DNA of 64,000 nt, from assembly GCF_001570585.1 (NCBI RefSeq), contig NZ_BBXF01000013.1, forward strand, positions 38,688 to 102,687. The letters run 5' to 3'. The DNA is from Herbidospora daliensis (lineage in GTDB: Bacteria; Actinomycetota; Actinomycetes; Streptosporangiales; Streptosporangiaceae). The translations under genes and the position numbers were made by a program. The notes beneath the pieces are model-generated. The model was given only the letters and a program-made list of their open reading frames with translations, had not been told where the DNA came from and searched no databases. Positions 1 to 8,727 of the stretch are shown here, piece by piece (the first letter of the stretch is position 1; each line of letters begins with the position of its first letter).

Positions 1-746
1 TGGGACACCATCGCGACGTGCGAGGAGGCGACCTCGCGGATCTGCGACCCCGCCCGCTGCGCCATGAACCGCTGCGTCGCGGCGGGCAGCACCTGGTCGT
101 TCTTGGCCACCAGGTAGTAGGACCGGATGGACCGCCAGGCCGGCGCGCCCGACTTCTCGCCGAGCGCGCGCAGGTCGGCGGGGCGCTGGGTGGCCTGCAT
201 CAGGTTCGTGGCCGCCCGGGGCAGGTCGCCGGCGAAGACGTCGTGGAAGACCTCCTTCTTGATGTACGCGTCCAGGAGGCCCTCGGCGTAGGGGCGGATG
301 TCCAGCGCCGACTCGTCGAGCCGGGTGCCGGGGAACCTGCCCTGGAGGTCGATCAGGGATTCGTCCTTGTCGGGGGCGAACGCGGCGACGTACACGAGCG
401 CCTTCACGTTCGGGTTGCCCTCGGCGGCGTTGGTGGCGACGATCCCGCCGTAGGAGTGGGCCGCCACCACGATCGGGCCGCCGATCGTGGCCAGGACGCT
501 GGCCAGGTAGGCCGAGTCGGACGACACCGAGCGCAGCGGGTTCGCCGGCGCGATGACCGGATAGCCGTCGCGGATCAGCCGGGCCGCGACGTCGTTCCAG
601 CCGGAGGCGTCGGCGAACGCGCCGTGCACGAGCACCACGGTGGGTTTGGGCTTGTTCTTGGGACGGGCCTGCGCCTCGGCCGCGCCCAGCATCGCGCCGG
701 CCGCCACGACGGCGGAGCCGGCCAGAATCGCTCGACGAGTCATCAT
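1..746 (-). CDS. Secreted alpha/beta hydrolase (3' end outside window)
   Basis: Reading from an ATG at 746 (a second ATG follows at 743), the protein begins with MMTRRAILAGSAVVAAGAML, a signal peptide with a twin-arginine followed by a hydrophobic stretch, so export by Tat or Sec is likely. The mature part starts with PTVVLVHGAF and has AHSYGG, the nucleophile elbow of the alpha/beta hydrolase fold with serine as nucleophile. The later HVAMVS stretch probably carries the catalytic histidine. It resembles the esterase/EstC-like secreted hydrolases common in actinomycetes. The substrate cannot be told. The frame is still open at base 1, so only the last few codons appear to be missing. Confidence 0.8.
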   Translation of the reverse strand, partial: MMTRRAILAGSAVVAAGAMLGAAEAQARPKNKPKPTVVLVHGAFADASGWNDVAARLIRDGYPVIAPANPLRSVSSDSAYLASVLATIGGPIVVAAHSYGGIVATNAAEGNPNVKALVYVAAFAPDKDESLIDLQGRFPGTRLDESALDIRPYAEGLLDAYIKKEVFHDVFAGDLPRAATNLMQATQRPADLRALGEKSGAPAWRSIRSYYLVAKNDQVLPAATQRFMAQRAGSQIREVASSHVAMVS

Positions 747-861
747 CGAATGCGCCTTTCAAAGGGGTGGATTTCGGCACCCATTGAACGGCGGAGGCAC
801 TGGACGACCACTGGACGCGCGATTCACTGGCCGTCAACTCCGCCGGCCTACCGTGCCGGAT

Positions 862-1074
862 ATGAGAAGCGCCATGAGCGAAAGCGGAAAGAAGTGGGGC
901 CTGCGGCTCCACCTGCTGTTCTACGTGCTGTCGAACCTCTCCCAGGTCGTCGTGTGGCGGCTGTTCGACTCCGACCACTTCTTCTGGCCGATGTGGTCGA
1001 TCGTGTTCTGGGGGATCGGGCTCGCGTTCCACTACTGGGCGGTCCTGGCGCCGCCCAGGACCACGACGTCATGA
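862..1074 (+). CDS. Small 2TM-domain membrane protein
   Basis: A 70-residue protein (66 if the ATG at 874 is used) with two hydrophobic helices separated by a short loop containing a conserved-looking FDSDHFFWPMWS stretch. This matches the 2TM domain family of small actinobacterial membrane proteins, whose function is unknown and which sometimes occurs fused to histidine kinases. A longer in-frame extension exists upstream to 640 but has no membrane or family character and runs through the promoter of the divergent hydrolase, so the short start is preferred. The 3' end overlaps the convergent nadE by 6 bases. Confidence 0.6.
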   Translation: MRSAMSESGKKWGLRLHLLFYVLSNLSQVVVWRLFDSDHFFWPMWSIVFWGIGLAFHYWAVLAPPRTTTS

Positions 1075-2817
1075 CGGCATCTCGCGCCACTTGCTGGTGA
1101 TGGGCAGGCGGCGGTCGCGGCCGAAGTTCTTCGGGCTGATCTTGGGGCCCGGCGGGTACTGCCGCCGCTTGTACTCGGCGAAGTCGACCATCCGGATGAC
1201 GCGCAGCACCAGCTCGGGGTCGTGGCCGGCCGCGATGAGCGCGTCGCGGCCCATGTCCTTCTCGACGTAGTCGTCGAGCAGCCGGTCGAGCACCTCGTAG
1301 GGCGGCAGGGAGTCGGTGTCGCGCTGGTCGGGCCGCAACTCGGCGCTGGGCTCCTTGATGATCGAGTTCTCCGGGATCGGCGGCGGGTCGGACTGGGTGT
1401 TGCGCCACCGCGACAACTCCCAGACCAGGGTCTTCGGCACGTCCTTGATGGGCGCGAAGCCGCCCGCCGAGTCGCCGTAGAGGGTCGAGTAGCCGGCCGC
1501 CAGCTCGCTCTTGTTGCCGGTCGTCAGCACCAGGTGGCCGTGCTGGTTCGAGAGCGACATGAGGAACATGCCGCGGACGCGGGCCTGGAGGTTCTCGGCC
1601 GCCAGGCCGGTCAGCTCGACCTCCTTCTCGAAGGCGGCGACCGTGTCGGCGATCGGCAGCACCCGGGAGTGCACGCCCTGGCGGCGCACCAGCTCCTCGG
1701 CGTCGGCGATCGAGTGGTCGGAGCTGTAGCGCGAGGGCATCAGGACCACATGGACCCGGTCGGCGCCGATGGCGTCGGCGGCGATGGTGGCGGTCAGGGC
1801 CGAGTCGATGCCACCCGACAGGCCCAGGATGACCGAGCGGAAGCCGTTCTTCTCGACGTAGTCGCGCACGCCGAGCACGAGCGCGCCGTAGACCTCGGCG
1901 GCGTCGTCGAGCCGTTCGGCGACGACCGGCTCCTGGGCCTCGAAGGCCACCGGCTCCTCCGACAGCACGACCCGCTCGACCGTGATCGTGGTGCCGTCGC
2001 CGGCGTCGTACACCGACTCGCCGGGGTCGCCCGAACCGAGCGGCAGGTCGAGGTCGGCGAACAGGAGTTCCTCGGTGAACTGGGCCGCGCGGGCGATCAG
2101 CGCGCCGTCGGCGCCGACGACCAGGGAGTCGCCGTCGAAGACCAGTTCGTCCTGGCCGCCGACCTGGTTGGCGTAGGCCAGGGCGCAGCCCGCCTCACGG
2201 GCGCGGCGGGCGCACAGGTCGCGGCGCACGTCGTCCTTCTCGCGCTCGTACGGCGAGGCGTTCGGCACCACCAGCAGGCCCGCCCCGGCCGCCCCGGCCA
2301 CCGACACCGGGCCGCCCTCCTGCCACAGGTCCTCGCAGATCGCGACGGCCACGTCGACGCCGTGGAGGCGGACGACGGGCAGCCGGTCGCCGCGCACGAA
2401 GTAGCGGTATTCGTCGAAGACGCCGTAGTTGGGCAGGTGGTGCTTGGCCGTGCGGGCGACCACGCGGCCCTGGTGGAGGACCGCCGCGGCGTCGAGGGGG
2501 GCGCCCTTGGGCTGGCCCACCCGGGCCACCCGGTCGGCGCGGTCGACGTAGCCGACGACGACCGGCAGGTCGCCGTATCCGGCGTCGGCCAGGCGGCGGG
2601 CGCAGCTCTCCAGGGTCGCGATCGACGCGTCGACGAAGGAGGCGCGCAGCACCAGGTCTTCGACCGGATAGCCGGTCAGGAACATCTCGGTGAAGAGCAC
2701 CAGATGGGCGCCGCCCGCGTGGGCCTTGCCGGTCCATTCGACGAGCCGGTCGGCGTTCCCGGCGAGGTCGCCGACGACGGGATTGGTCTGGGCGAGTGCG
2801 ATGCGGAGTTGGGCCAC
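1069..2817 (-). CDS. nadE: Glutamine-dependent NAD+ synthetase
   Basis: Final step of NAD+ biosynthesis: amidation of deamido-NAD+ with ATP, using ammonia from glutamine. Residues 1 to about 265 form the nitrilase-fold glutaminase with the triad visible as E44 (FTEMF), K125 (TAKHHLPNYG) and C161 (AICEDLW). Residues about 300-580 form the synthetase, with the pyrophosphate-binding SGGIDS at 334-339. The length (582) is usual for the two-domain bacterial enzyme. It lies downstream of the regulator gene at 2875 on the same strand with a gap of 57 bases, so partial co-transcription is possible. nadE next to the glnA2 region is also seen in streptomycetes. Cytosolic housekeeping gene. Confidence 0.96.
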   Translation of the reverse strand: MAQLRIALAQTNPVVGDLAGNADRLVEWTGKAHAGGAHLVLFTEMFLTGYPVEDLVLRASFVDASIATLESCARRLADAGYGDLPVVVGYVDRADRVARVGQPKGAPLDAAAVLHQGRVVARTAKHHLPNYGVFDEYRYFVRGDRLPVVRLHGVDVAVAICEDLWQEGGPVSVAGAAGAGLLVVPNASPYEREKDDVRRDLCARRAREAGCALAYANQVGGQDELVFDGDSLVVGADGALIARAAQFTEELLFADLDLPLGSGDPGESVYDAGDGTTITVERVVLSEEPVAFEAQEPVVAERLDDAAEVYGALVLGVRDYVEKNGFRSVILGLSGGIDSALTATIAADAIGADRVHVVLMPSRYSSDHSIADAEELVRRQGVHSRVLPIADTVAAFEKEVELTGLAAENLQARVRGMFLMSLSNQHGHLVLTTGNKSELAAGYSTLYGDSAGGFAPIKDVPKTLVWELSRWRNTQSDPPPIPENSIIKEPSAELRPDQRDTDSLPPYEVLDRLLDDYVEKDMGRDALIAAGHDPELVLRVIRMVDFAEYKRRQYPPGPKISPKNFGRDRRLPITSKWREMPS

Positions 2818-2874
2818 GGCACCAGCCTACGGGGCGCGCTTCGTTTTCATCAATGTGACGATAAGCACCCCGTG

Positions 2875-4317
2875 TCACGTTCCCGGGCTGACCAGTCCCG
2901 TCTCGTACGCGAGCACGACGAGCTGGGCGCGGTCGATCAGGTCGAGGCGTTTCAGCAGGCCGGTCACCTCGGCGGCGACCTCCGACTCGTCGACGGCCAG
3001 GGTGACCGCGATCTGCCGGTTGGTGAAGCCGCGCGCGATCAGCCGGACCAGGTCGACCTCGGTGTCGCTCAGCCCGCCGGGCGCGGCCGGGTTGTGGCGG
3101 CCCGCGAAGGCGGCGATCAGGTGGGTCGTCACGGCCGGGTCGATCAGCGCGTCGCCCGCCACGGCCGCCCGGATCGCGGCGATGAGCTGCTCGGGGGCCG
3201 AGGTCTTCAGCACGAAGCCGCTGACCCCGGCGCGCAGCGCCGAGTAGAGGTTGTCGTCGGTGCCGAAGGTGGTCATCATGATCACCTTCGGCGGGTCGGT
3301 CTCGGCCAGGATGCGCCGGGCCGCCGCCAGGCCGTCGAGGCGCGGCATCTGGATGTCCATCAGCACGACGTCGGGTCGGGTCAGGTGGACCTGCTGGATC
3401 GCCTGCTCGCCGTTCTCGGCCACGGCCACCAGTTCGAGGCCCGGCTCGCTGTCGAGCACCACCTTCAGCCCGGTGCGCACCAGGGCCTGGTCGTCGGCCA
3501 CGACCACCCGCAGCACCTCGGCCGGGCGCGACGCGACGGCCGTCGCGGGCGGGGCGGCCGGACCGTCGAGGTGGGCGGCCTGCCCGAGGATGTCCTGCTC
3601 CAGCCGCTGGAGCGCGGGGCCCAGGTCGAGCCCGAGGTCGTCGCGCAGCACGTCGCGGGCCCGGCGCAGCGCGCCGAGCGCGTCGGCCTGGCGGCCGGCC
3701 CGGTAGAGGGCCAGCGCGAGCAGCCGCCACGCCTCCTCACGCAGCGGGTGGGCCGAGGCGTGCGCCTCCAGGTCGGGGATGAGCGCGGCGCTGCGGCCCA
3801 GCCGGACGGCCGCGTCGGCGCGCCGCTCGACCGCGATCAGCCGCAGGTCGTCGAGCCGCTGCGCCTCGGCCTGGGCCCAGGGCAGGTCGCCGAACTCGGC
3901 CAGCGCCGGGCCCCGCCACAAGCCGAGCGCGGTGTCGAGCCGGGTCAGCGTGGCCGCCAGGTCGCCGCCGTCGTCGCGTTTCACCAGGTGTTCGAAGTGC
4001 CAGACGTCGACGTCCTCGACGCCGGCCCGCAGCGCGTAGCCGGGCGGGGCCGACACCAGCACCCCAGCCTCCTCGCGGGGCGCGCGGCCGGGCTCCAGCG
4101 CCCGCCGCAGGCGGGACACGTAGCCCTGGATCGTCGACAGCGCCTGCGCGGGCGGCCGCCCCGGCCACAGCTCGTCGATCAGGGTGGTGACGGGGATCGC
4201 CCGCCCGCCCGCCACCAGAAGGCGGGCCAATACGGCCTGCTGCCGCTGACCGCCGAGGTCGAGCGGCCGCCCGTCGGAAACGGCCTGGAACGGCCCCAGG
4301 GCCCGAAGAATCACCAT
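2875..4317 (-). CDS. BTAD (SARP-type) - receiver - LuxR fusion response regulator
   Basis: Three modules are seen in one 480-residue chain. Residues 1-95 look like the SARP winged helix (LGGQRQQAVLARLL, then TIQGYVSRLRRAL) and 100-245 like the bacterial transcriptional activation domain (HPLREEAWRLLALALYRAG). Residues 268-385 are a CheY-like receiver with acidic pocket D275/D276, phospho-acceptor D321 (VVLMDIQMP) and K371. Residues 416-476 are a NarL/LuxR-type helix-turn-helix (LSDTEVDLVRLIARG). It should therefore bind DNA through two different domains under phosphorylation control. The kinase gene ends 24 bases upstream, so the two form a two-component pair. Most SARP proteins lack a receiver and most NarL regulators lack BTAD, so the architecture is unusual. 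Targets are unknown; the adjacent MFS exporter is a candidate. Confidence 0.88.
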   Translation of the reverse strand: MVILRALGPFQAVSDGRPLDLGGQRQQAVLARLLVAGGRAIPVTTLIDELWPGRPPAQALSTIQGYVSRLRRALEPGRAPREEAGVLVSAPPGYALRAGVEDVDVWHFEHLVKRDDGGDLAATLTRLDTALGLWRGPALAEFGDLPWAQAEAQRLDDLRLIAVERRADAAVRLGRSAALIPDLEAHASAHPLREEAWRLLALALYRAGRQADALGALRRARDVLRDDLGLDLGPALQRLEQDILGQAAHLDGPAAPPATAVASRPAEVLRVVVADDQALVRTGLKVVLDSEPGLELVAVAENGEQAIQQVHLTRPDVVLMDIQMPRLDGLAAARRILAETDPPKVIMMTTFGTDDNLYSALRAGVSGFVLKTSAPEQLIAAIRAAVAGDALIDPAVTTHLIAAFAGRHNPAAPGGLSDTEVDLVRLIARGFTNRQIAVTLAVDESEVAAEVTGLLKRLDLIDRAQLVVLAYETGLVSPGT

Positions 4318-4341
4318 GGTGGCAGTAAGCGTAGAGCAACG

Positions 4342-6339
4342 TCACATGGTGCCGGTCAACGGCAACCGGGCGGTCACGACCGTGCCCCCGGTGTCGGGCG
4401 CGGTGATCGCGCACGAGCCGCCGAGCTCGGCCGCCCGCTCCCGCATCGACGAGGTGCCGACCCCCGCCCGGCGCACCTCGGGCAGCCCGATCCCGTCGTC
4501 GGCGACCCGGACCGTCAGCAGGTCGCCCTCCCGCGCCAGCGTGATCGTCACCCGCTTGGCGTGGGCGTGCCGCCGCACGTTCGTGAGCGCCTCCTGCGCG
4601 ATCCGGTACGCCGCCACCTCCACCGCCGCCGGGAGGTCGTCGAGAGAACCGCCGGCGCTCACGTGGGCGGCCGTCCCCTCGCCGAGGGTGTCGGCGGCCA
4701 GGGTGCGGATCGCCTCGACCAGGCCGAGGTCGTCGAGGGCGGGCGGGCGCAGGCCGTAGACGAGCTCGCGGATGTCGCCGGCGACGGCGTCCATGCCCGA
4801 GCGCAGGTCGCGCAGCAGGTGGTCGGCGGTGGCGGGGGAGCCCTTGATGTTGAGGCGGGCCATGTTGAGCGTCATCGCCATCGCGCCGAGCGTCTGGCCG
4901 AGCCCGTCGTGCAGGTCGCGGCGCAGCCGGCGGCGCTCCTCCTCGCGGGCCGCCAGGATGCGCTCCCTGGAGCGTTGCAGGTCGCCGGCCATCCTGACCG
5001 CGTGGGCGACGTCGGCGACGTAGGGGAGCAGGGTGGCGACCACCCGCTCGTCGTGGGCGGCGCCGAACCGGCCGCCCTCGGGCGGGCCCAGGAGCAGGCG
5101 GCCGACCGGTTCGCCGTGCCAGACGAGCGCGAGCTCCCGGGGCGCGGCCCCGACCTGGCCCGAGGCGACGTGGAGGCCGTTGACGACCTCGACGGCGGCC
5201 CCGCCGACCGCCAGGCCGTCGCGGACCACGTCGACCACGGCGGCCAGCGCCTCCGACGGGTCGGCGTTGCGCACCTCGTCGACGAGCCGCGCGGTCAGTA
5301 AACGGGGGTCGCCGACGGGGCCGTAGAGGAGCCGGTCCATGCCGCGCTGGATCAGGCGGCGCAGCGGCTGGTAGAAGGCGCCCGCGAAGAGGGCGGCGGC
5401 CAGGCCCGCGAGGATGTCCCACTCGGCGGCCATCAGGCTGAAGACGGCCCCGGTGGCGAAGTAGACGGCGCTCACCCCGGCCACCGTCCCGGCCACGACG
5501 ACGGTGCGGCTGAGCACGTCGTCGATGCCGAACAGGCCGTGCCGCAGCACCGAGAAGGCGATCGAGACGGGGATCAGCGCGACCCAGCCGACGAGGAAGG
5601 TGTGGAAGGCCGGGTCGCCGGTCACCACCAGCACGGCGTAGACGGCGAAGGTCAGGGCCGGCCAGGCGATGGCCCGGCGGGTCTCGGCGTCGGCGCCGCG
5701 CATCCGGACCACCATCGAGACCAGTGCGAGCAGGATGCACCCCTGCTCGGCCAGCCACAACGTGTCGGTGACCGGCAACCAGATCTCGCGCGGGATGCCG
5801 AAGTCGAGCGGGTTGGGGATGACCGCCGACATGCCCCGGACCGGGGCGGGCGGGGCCGGGCGGCCGACGCGTAGCGCCGTCTGGACCGCGATGACCACCG
5901 CGGCGACGACGGCGAACACGCCCCACCCTCGCGACGGCCGCCGCCCGCTGATGGCGAACAGCGGCACCAGGATGGCGAGGAACCCGCCGCCGAGCGACCA
6001 GGCGGCGACGCCGACGATCCGGTGCAGCGCCGCCGTGCCGAGGTCGCCGCCGTTCTCGGCCTGCACCATCAACGCCGAGGTCAGCACGCTGACCGCCTCG
6101 AACACGCCGCCGGCGATCATCAGCCAGCCGATCGGCAATCGGGGCCGCCGGGCCGCGATGTAGGCCCCCAGGGCGGGGAACATCACCCCCGCCGTGTAGT
6201 CGGGCGTCGGCTCGAAGGCGACCCGGAACTGGGCGGGCAGCCCCAGCTGGATCGCCAGCGCGGCGCCCACGGCGGCGGCGGAGACCACGCCGACGACGGC
6301 CGCGATCACCAGTGCCGGACCCGAACCTCTGTCTCCCAT
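4342..6339 (-). CDS. NarL-family membrane sensor histidine kinase (HisKA_3)
   Basis: A 665-residue kinase with about eight to ten predicted membrane helices in residues 10-335, then a GAF-like linker (about 345-450) and a kinase core. The dimerisation and phosphorylation helix reads RRDLHDGLGQT with H477 as phospho-acceptor, typical of HisKA_3. The ATPase domain shows AQEALTNVRRHA (N box) and DDGIG (G1 box) and ends GGTVVTARLPL. It sits between the MFS gene (22 bases) and the fusion regulator (24 bases) on one strand, so all three are probably co-transcribed and the kinase probably phosphorylates D321 of the fusion regulator. The N-terminal helices show no recognisable ligand-binding fold. 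A close paralogue lies at 8728. Confidence 0.92.
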   Translation of the reverse strand: MGDRGSGPALVIAAVVGVVSAAAVGAALAIQLGLPAQFRVAFEPTPDYTAGVMFPALGAYIAARRPRLPIGWLMIAGGVFEAVSVLTSALMVQAENGGDLGTAALHRIVGVAAWSLGGGFLAILVPLFAISGRRPSRGWGVFAVVAAVVIAVQTALRVGRPAPPAPVRGMSAVIPNPLDFGIPREIWLPVTDTLWLAEQGCILLALVSMVVRMRGADAETRRAIAWPALTFAVYAVLVVTGDPAFHTFLVGWVALIPVSIAFSVLRHGLFGIDDVLSRTVVVAGTVAGVSAVYFATGAVFSLMAAEWDILAGLAAALFAGAFYQPLRRLIQRGMDRLLYGPVGDPRLLTARLVDEVRNADPSEALAAVVDVVRDGLAVGGAAVEVVNGLHVASGQVGAAPRELALVWHGEPVGRLLLGPPEGGRFGAAHDERVVATLLPYVADVAHAVRMAGDLQRSRERILAAREEERRRLRRDLHDGLGQTLGAMAMTLNMARLNIKGSPATADHLLRDLRSGMDAVAGDIRELVYGLRPPALDDLGLVEAIRTLAADTLGEGTAAHVSAGGSLDDLPAAVEVAAYRIAQEALTNVRRHAHAKRVTITLAREGDLLTVRVADDGIGLPEVRRAGVGTSSMRERAAELGGSCAITAPDTGGTVVTARLPLTGTM

Positions 6340-6361
6340 TTCGGGCCAGAGTATTGCCGAA

Positions 6362-7582
6362 TTATGACTGTTGTGTCCTGGTCCTATTACGGATCGAGGG
6401 CGCGAGCAGCACCTGCCCGGCGGCGGCCACCAGGCCGAGCGCGCCCGTGATCAGCCAGAGCGCCTCGTGCCCGATCTCCAGCAGCCGGGTGCCGAGCACC
6501 GGGGTGACCGCCGCGCCGATCGACCACGACAGGCCGTAGAGGCCGTTGTAGCGGCCGCGCAGGTGCGGCGGGGCCAGCGACGAGGTGATCGCCAGCGGCA
6601 TGCCGGCGGTGAGGATCTCGCCGCACGTCCAGACGGCGACGGCCAAGGCGTACTGCAGGGTCGTGGTGGCGAACGCCTGGAGCGCGAATCCGAGGCCCAC
6701 CACGGCGAACCCCGAGGCCAGCACCAGGCTGGGCGAGAACCGGCTCAGCCACGACGTGGTGATCGGCTGCACCACGATGATCAGCGCGCCGTTGACCGCG
6801 ATGGCCGCGCCGAACGCCTCCGGCGGCAGCCCCCGCTGGGTCATCGCGATGGCCAGCGTCTGGAACGCCTGCAGATAGGTGCAGGTGTAGGCCAGGTTCA
6901 TCAGCACGAACGCGACCATGGTCCGGTCGCGCAGCACGTCGCGGTAGCCGCCGGGCAGCCGCTGCGCCGCCGGCGGCCGGGTCTCCGGGATCAGCCGCCA
7001 GACCAGGAGGCCGAAGATCAGGCAGCCCGCCGCGTCGATCCAGAACAGCAGCAGGAAGCCGCCCGACGCGAGCCGCCCCCCGGCCACCATGGCGACCGAG
7101 AAGCCCAGGTTGATCGCCCAGAACAGCAGCCCGTAGGCGCGCGGCCGGTCCTCCGGCGACACCAGGTCGGCCAGCATCGCCTGCGAGGCCGGCCGGTACG
7201 TGTCCACGACCATCCCCAGCACGAACATGCCGACCGCGATGGCGGTCAGGTCGTGGGCGTAGCCGAGGAAGATCAGGGTCGCGGCGGTGGCCGTCATGCC
7301 GCCCGTCAGCGTGGCCCGCCGCCCGATCCGGTCGGCCAGGAAGCCCGCCACCGGCTGCGACAGCAGCGACCCGCAGCCCCACAACATGAGGACGAACCCG
7401 GTCGTGGCCATCGAGACGCCGCGCGACTGGGTCAGGTAGATGCCCATGAACGGCTGCGCCATCGCGCCGAGCTTGTTGACGGCGGTGCCGGAGAACAGCA
7501 CCCAGAACTCGCGGGGCAGCCCGCCGACGCGGGAGTGGACGAACCGGCGGAACGGGGTGCGGGTGACGGGGGGAGCGGCCAT
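6362..7582 (-). CDS. MFS drug/metabolite exporter
   Basis: A 406-residue protein with twelve hydrophobic segments and the major facilitator motif A between helices 2 and 3 (GFLADRIGRRATLTGG). It resembles the DHA1-type multidrug exporters (H+ antiport). It is the first gene of a likely unit with the downstream kinase and BTAD fusion regulator. It is divergent from the DUF5937 regulator gene at 7679, with a perfect palindrome between them, so repression by that regulator is the simplest model. The exported compound is not predictable from sequence. Confidence 0.9.
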   Translation of the reverse strand: MAAPPVTRTPFRRFVHSRVGGLPREFWVLFSGTAVNKLGAMAQPFMGIYLTQSRGVSMATTGFVLMLWGCGSLLSQPVAGFLADRIGRRATLTGGMTATAATLIFLGYAHDLTAIAVGMFVLGMVVDTYRPASQAMLADLVSPEDRPRAYGLLFWAINLGFSVAMVAGGRLASGGFLLLFWIDAAGCLIFGLLVWRLIPETRPPAAQRLPGGYRDVLRDRTMVAFVLMNLAYTCTYLQAFQTLAIAMTQRGLPPEAFGAAIAVNGALIIVVQPITTSWLSRFSPSLVLASGFAVVGLGFALQAFATTTLQYALAVAVWTCGEILTAGMPLAITSSLAPPHLRGRYNGLYGLSWSIGAAVTPVLGTRLLEIGHEALWLITGALGLVAAAGQVLLAPSIRNRTRTQQS

Positions 7583-7620
7583 GGGACAAGCGTCGTGACC
7601 GGGTGCGGGCGGACGCGAAC

Positions 7621-7640
7621 GTTTTAGGCTCTGCTAAAAC
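7621..7640. promoter_or_regulatory. Palindromic operator between MFS exporter and regulator
   Basis: Perfect inverted repeat GTTTTAG-N6-CTAAAAC in the 96-base divergent intergenic region, 38 bases from the exporter start and 38 bases from the regulator start. It is AT-rich against a very GC-rich background. The symmetry suits a dimeric winged-helix repressor, most simply the product of 7679-8644 acting on both promoters. The site is seen directly; the assignment to that protein is inference. Confidence 0.65.
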
Positions 7641-7678
7641 ATGGTCTGAAATGCGTAAACGATGGGGGTTGGTGGCGC

Positions 7679-8644
7679 ATGGCCGTGGAGTGGTTGTTCA
7701 CGCCCGGTGACGTGGCGCGGTCGCGGTTCGCCTTCTCGCCCATGTGGGAGGTGATCGCCAGCCTCCGCGCCGTGCAGGGGGCCGCGCTGCACACCCCGCA
7801 GGTGCCGTGGCTCCGCGCGGTCCGCGACCGGCTCGGCGCGCTCGGGCTCGGCGAACTGACCGGCCTGGTGCCCGCCGCCGGGTACGTCCCCGACTTCCTC
7901 ACCCCGACGCCCGACACCCACCAGCCCGACTTCGCCGCCGAACTCGCCCGGGTGCGGGCCGCCGATCCCGCCGTCGCGCGGGCCGAGGTCGCCCGGTCGG
8001 CGCCCCGCAGCGCCGGGATGGCCGCCCGCTTCGACCGCGACCCCGCCGGGACGCTCGCGTGGGTGGGGGACGCGCTGGAGTCGTACTGGGCGCTGGTGTT
8101 CGAGGAGTTCTGGCCGAAGGTGCGCGGCATCCTGGAGGCCGACGTGCTCTTCCGGTCGCGGCGGCTGGCCGAGGGCGGGGTGCGCGACCTGTTCGCCGGC
8201 CTGCACCCGTCGGTGAGCTGGCACGGCGACCGGCTGATCGCCGACAAGGGCTGCATCCACTGGGGCGAGCTGGGCGGCGCGGGGCTGGTGCTGCTGCCCA
8301 GCGTGTTCCAGCCGCTCGACCGGGTGTCGGTCATGCACGCCCCCTACCGGCCGATGCTCGTCTATCCGGCCCGGGGCATGGGCAACCTGTGGCGGCGCGG
8401 CCCCGACGAGGCGCCCGGCGCGTTGTCGGCCCTGATCGGCCGGACGCGGGCCCGCATCCTGACGGCGCTGGAGCTGCCGGCCTCGACGTCGGGGCTGGCC
8501 CGCGTGATGGAGCTGACCCCGGGGGCGGTCTCGCAGCACCTGACGGTGTTGTCGGACGGGGGACTGGTGTCGCGGCAGCGGCTCGGCCGGGAGGTGCTGT
8601 ATCAGCGCACGGCCATCGGCGACGCGTTGGTGGGCGGCGACTAG
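7679..8644 (+). CDS. DUF5937/ArsR-type transcriptional regulator
   Basis: A 321-residue regulator with a long N-terminal domain of the DUF5937 type (starts VEWLFTPGDVARSRFAFSPM) and a C-terminal ArsR-like winged helix at about 255-320. The recognition region reads VMELTPGAVSQHLTVLSDGG. Members of this family usually sit next to the transporter they control. Here the gene is divergent from an MFS exporter and separated from it by a perfect palindrome, which fits that role. The ligand sensed by the large N-terminal domain is unknown. Confidence 0.82.
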   Translation: MAVEWLFTPGDVARSRFAFSPMWEVIASLRAVQGAALHTPQVPWLRAVRDRLGALGLGELTGLVPAAGYVPDFLTPTPDTHQPDFAAELARVRAADPAVARAEVARSAPRSAGMAARFDRDPAGTLAWVGDALESYWALVFEEFWPKVRGILEADVLFRSRRLAEGGVRDLFAGLHPSVSWHGDRLIADKGCIHWGELGGAGLVLLPSVFQPLDRVSVMHAPYRPMLVYPARGMGNLWRRGPDEAPGALSALIGRTRARILTALELPASTSGLARVMELTPGAVSQHLTVLSDGGLVSRQRLGREVLYQRTAIGDALVGGD

Positions 8645-8727
8645 CGGCGCGGGGCGCCGGACGCGGCGGCCCGCCGGGGGCGGCGGTCGGTGCCGGGGCG
8701 GGCGGAGCCGTAACGGAAGAAGGGTTT

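Noticed and set aside
1069..2817. A functional tie between nadE and the TIR/ADP-ribosylglycohydrolase operon
   Set aside because: They are 12 kb apart, separated by other transcription units. nadE near glnA2 is ordinary in actinomycetes.
1222..5301. A 1359-codon open frame on the plus strand
   Set aside because: It is antisense to nadE, the BTAD fusion and the kinase, all with clear family motifs. Its composition is the usual antisense pattern of GC-rich genes.
8645..8727. A terminator between the DUF5937 regulator and the orphan kinase
   Set aside because: Only short GC stems (CGGCGC-N3-GCGCCG) without a T-rich tail; such stems occur by chance in this composition.
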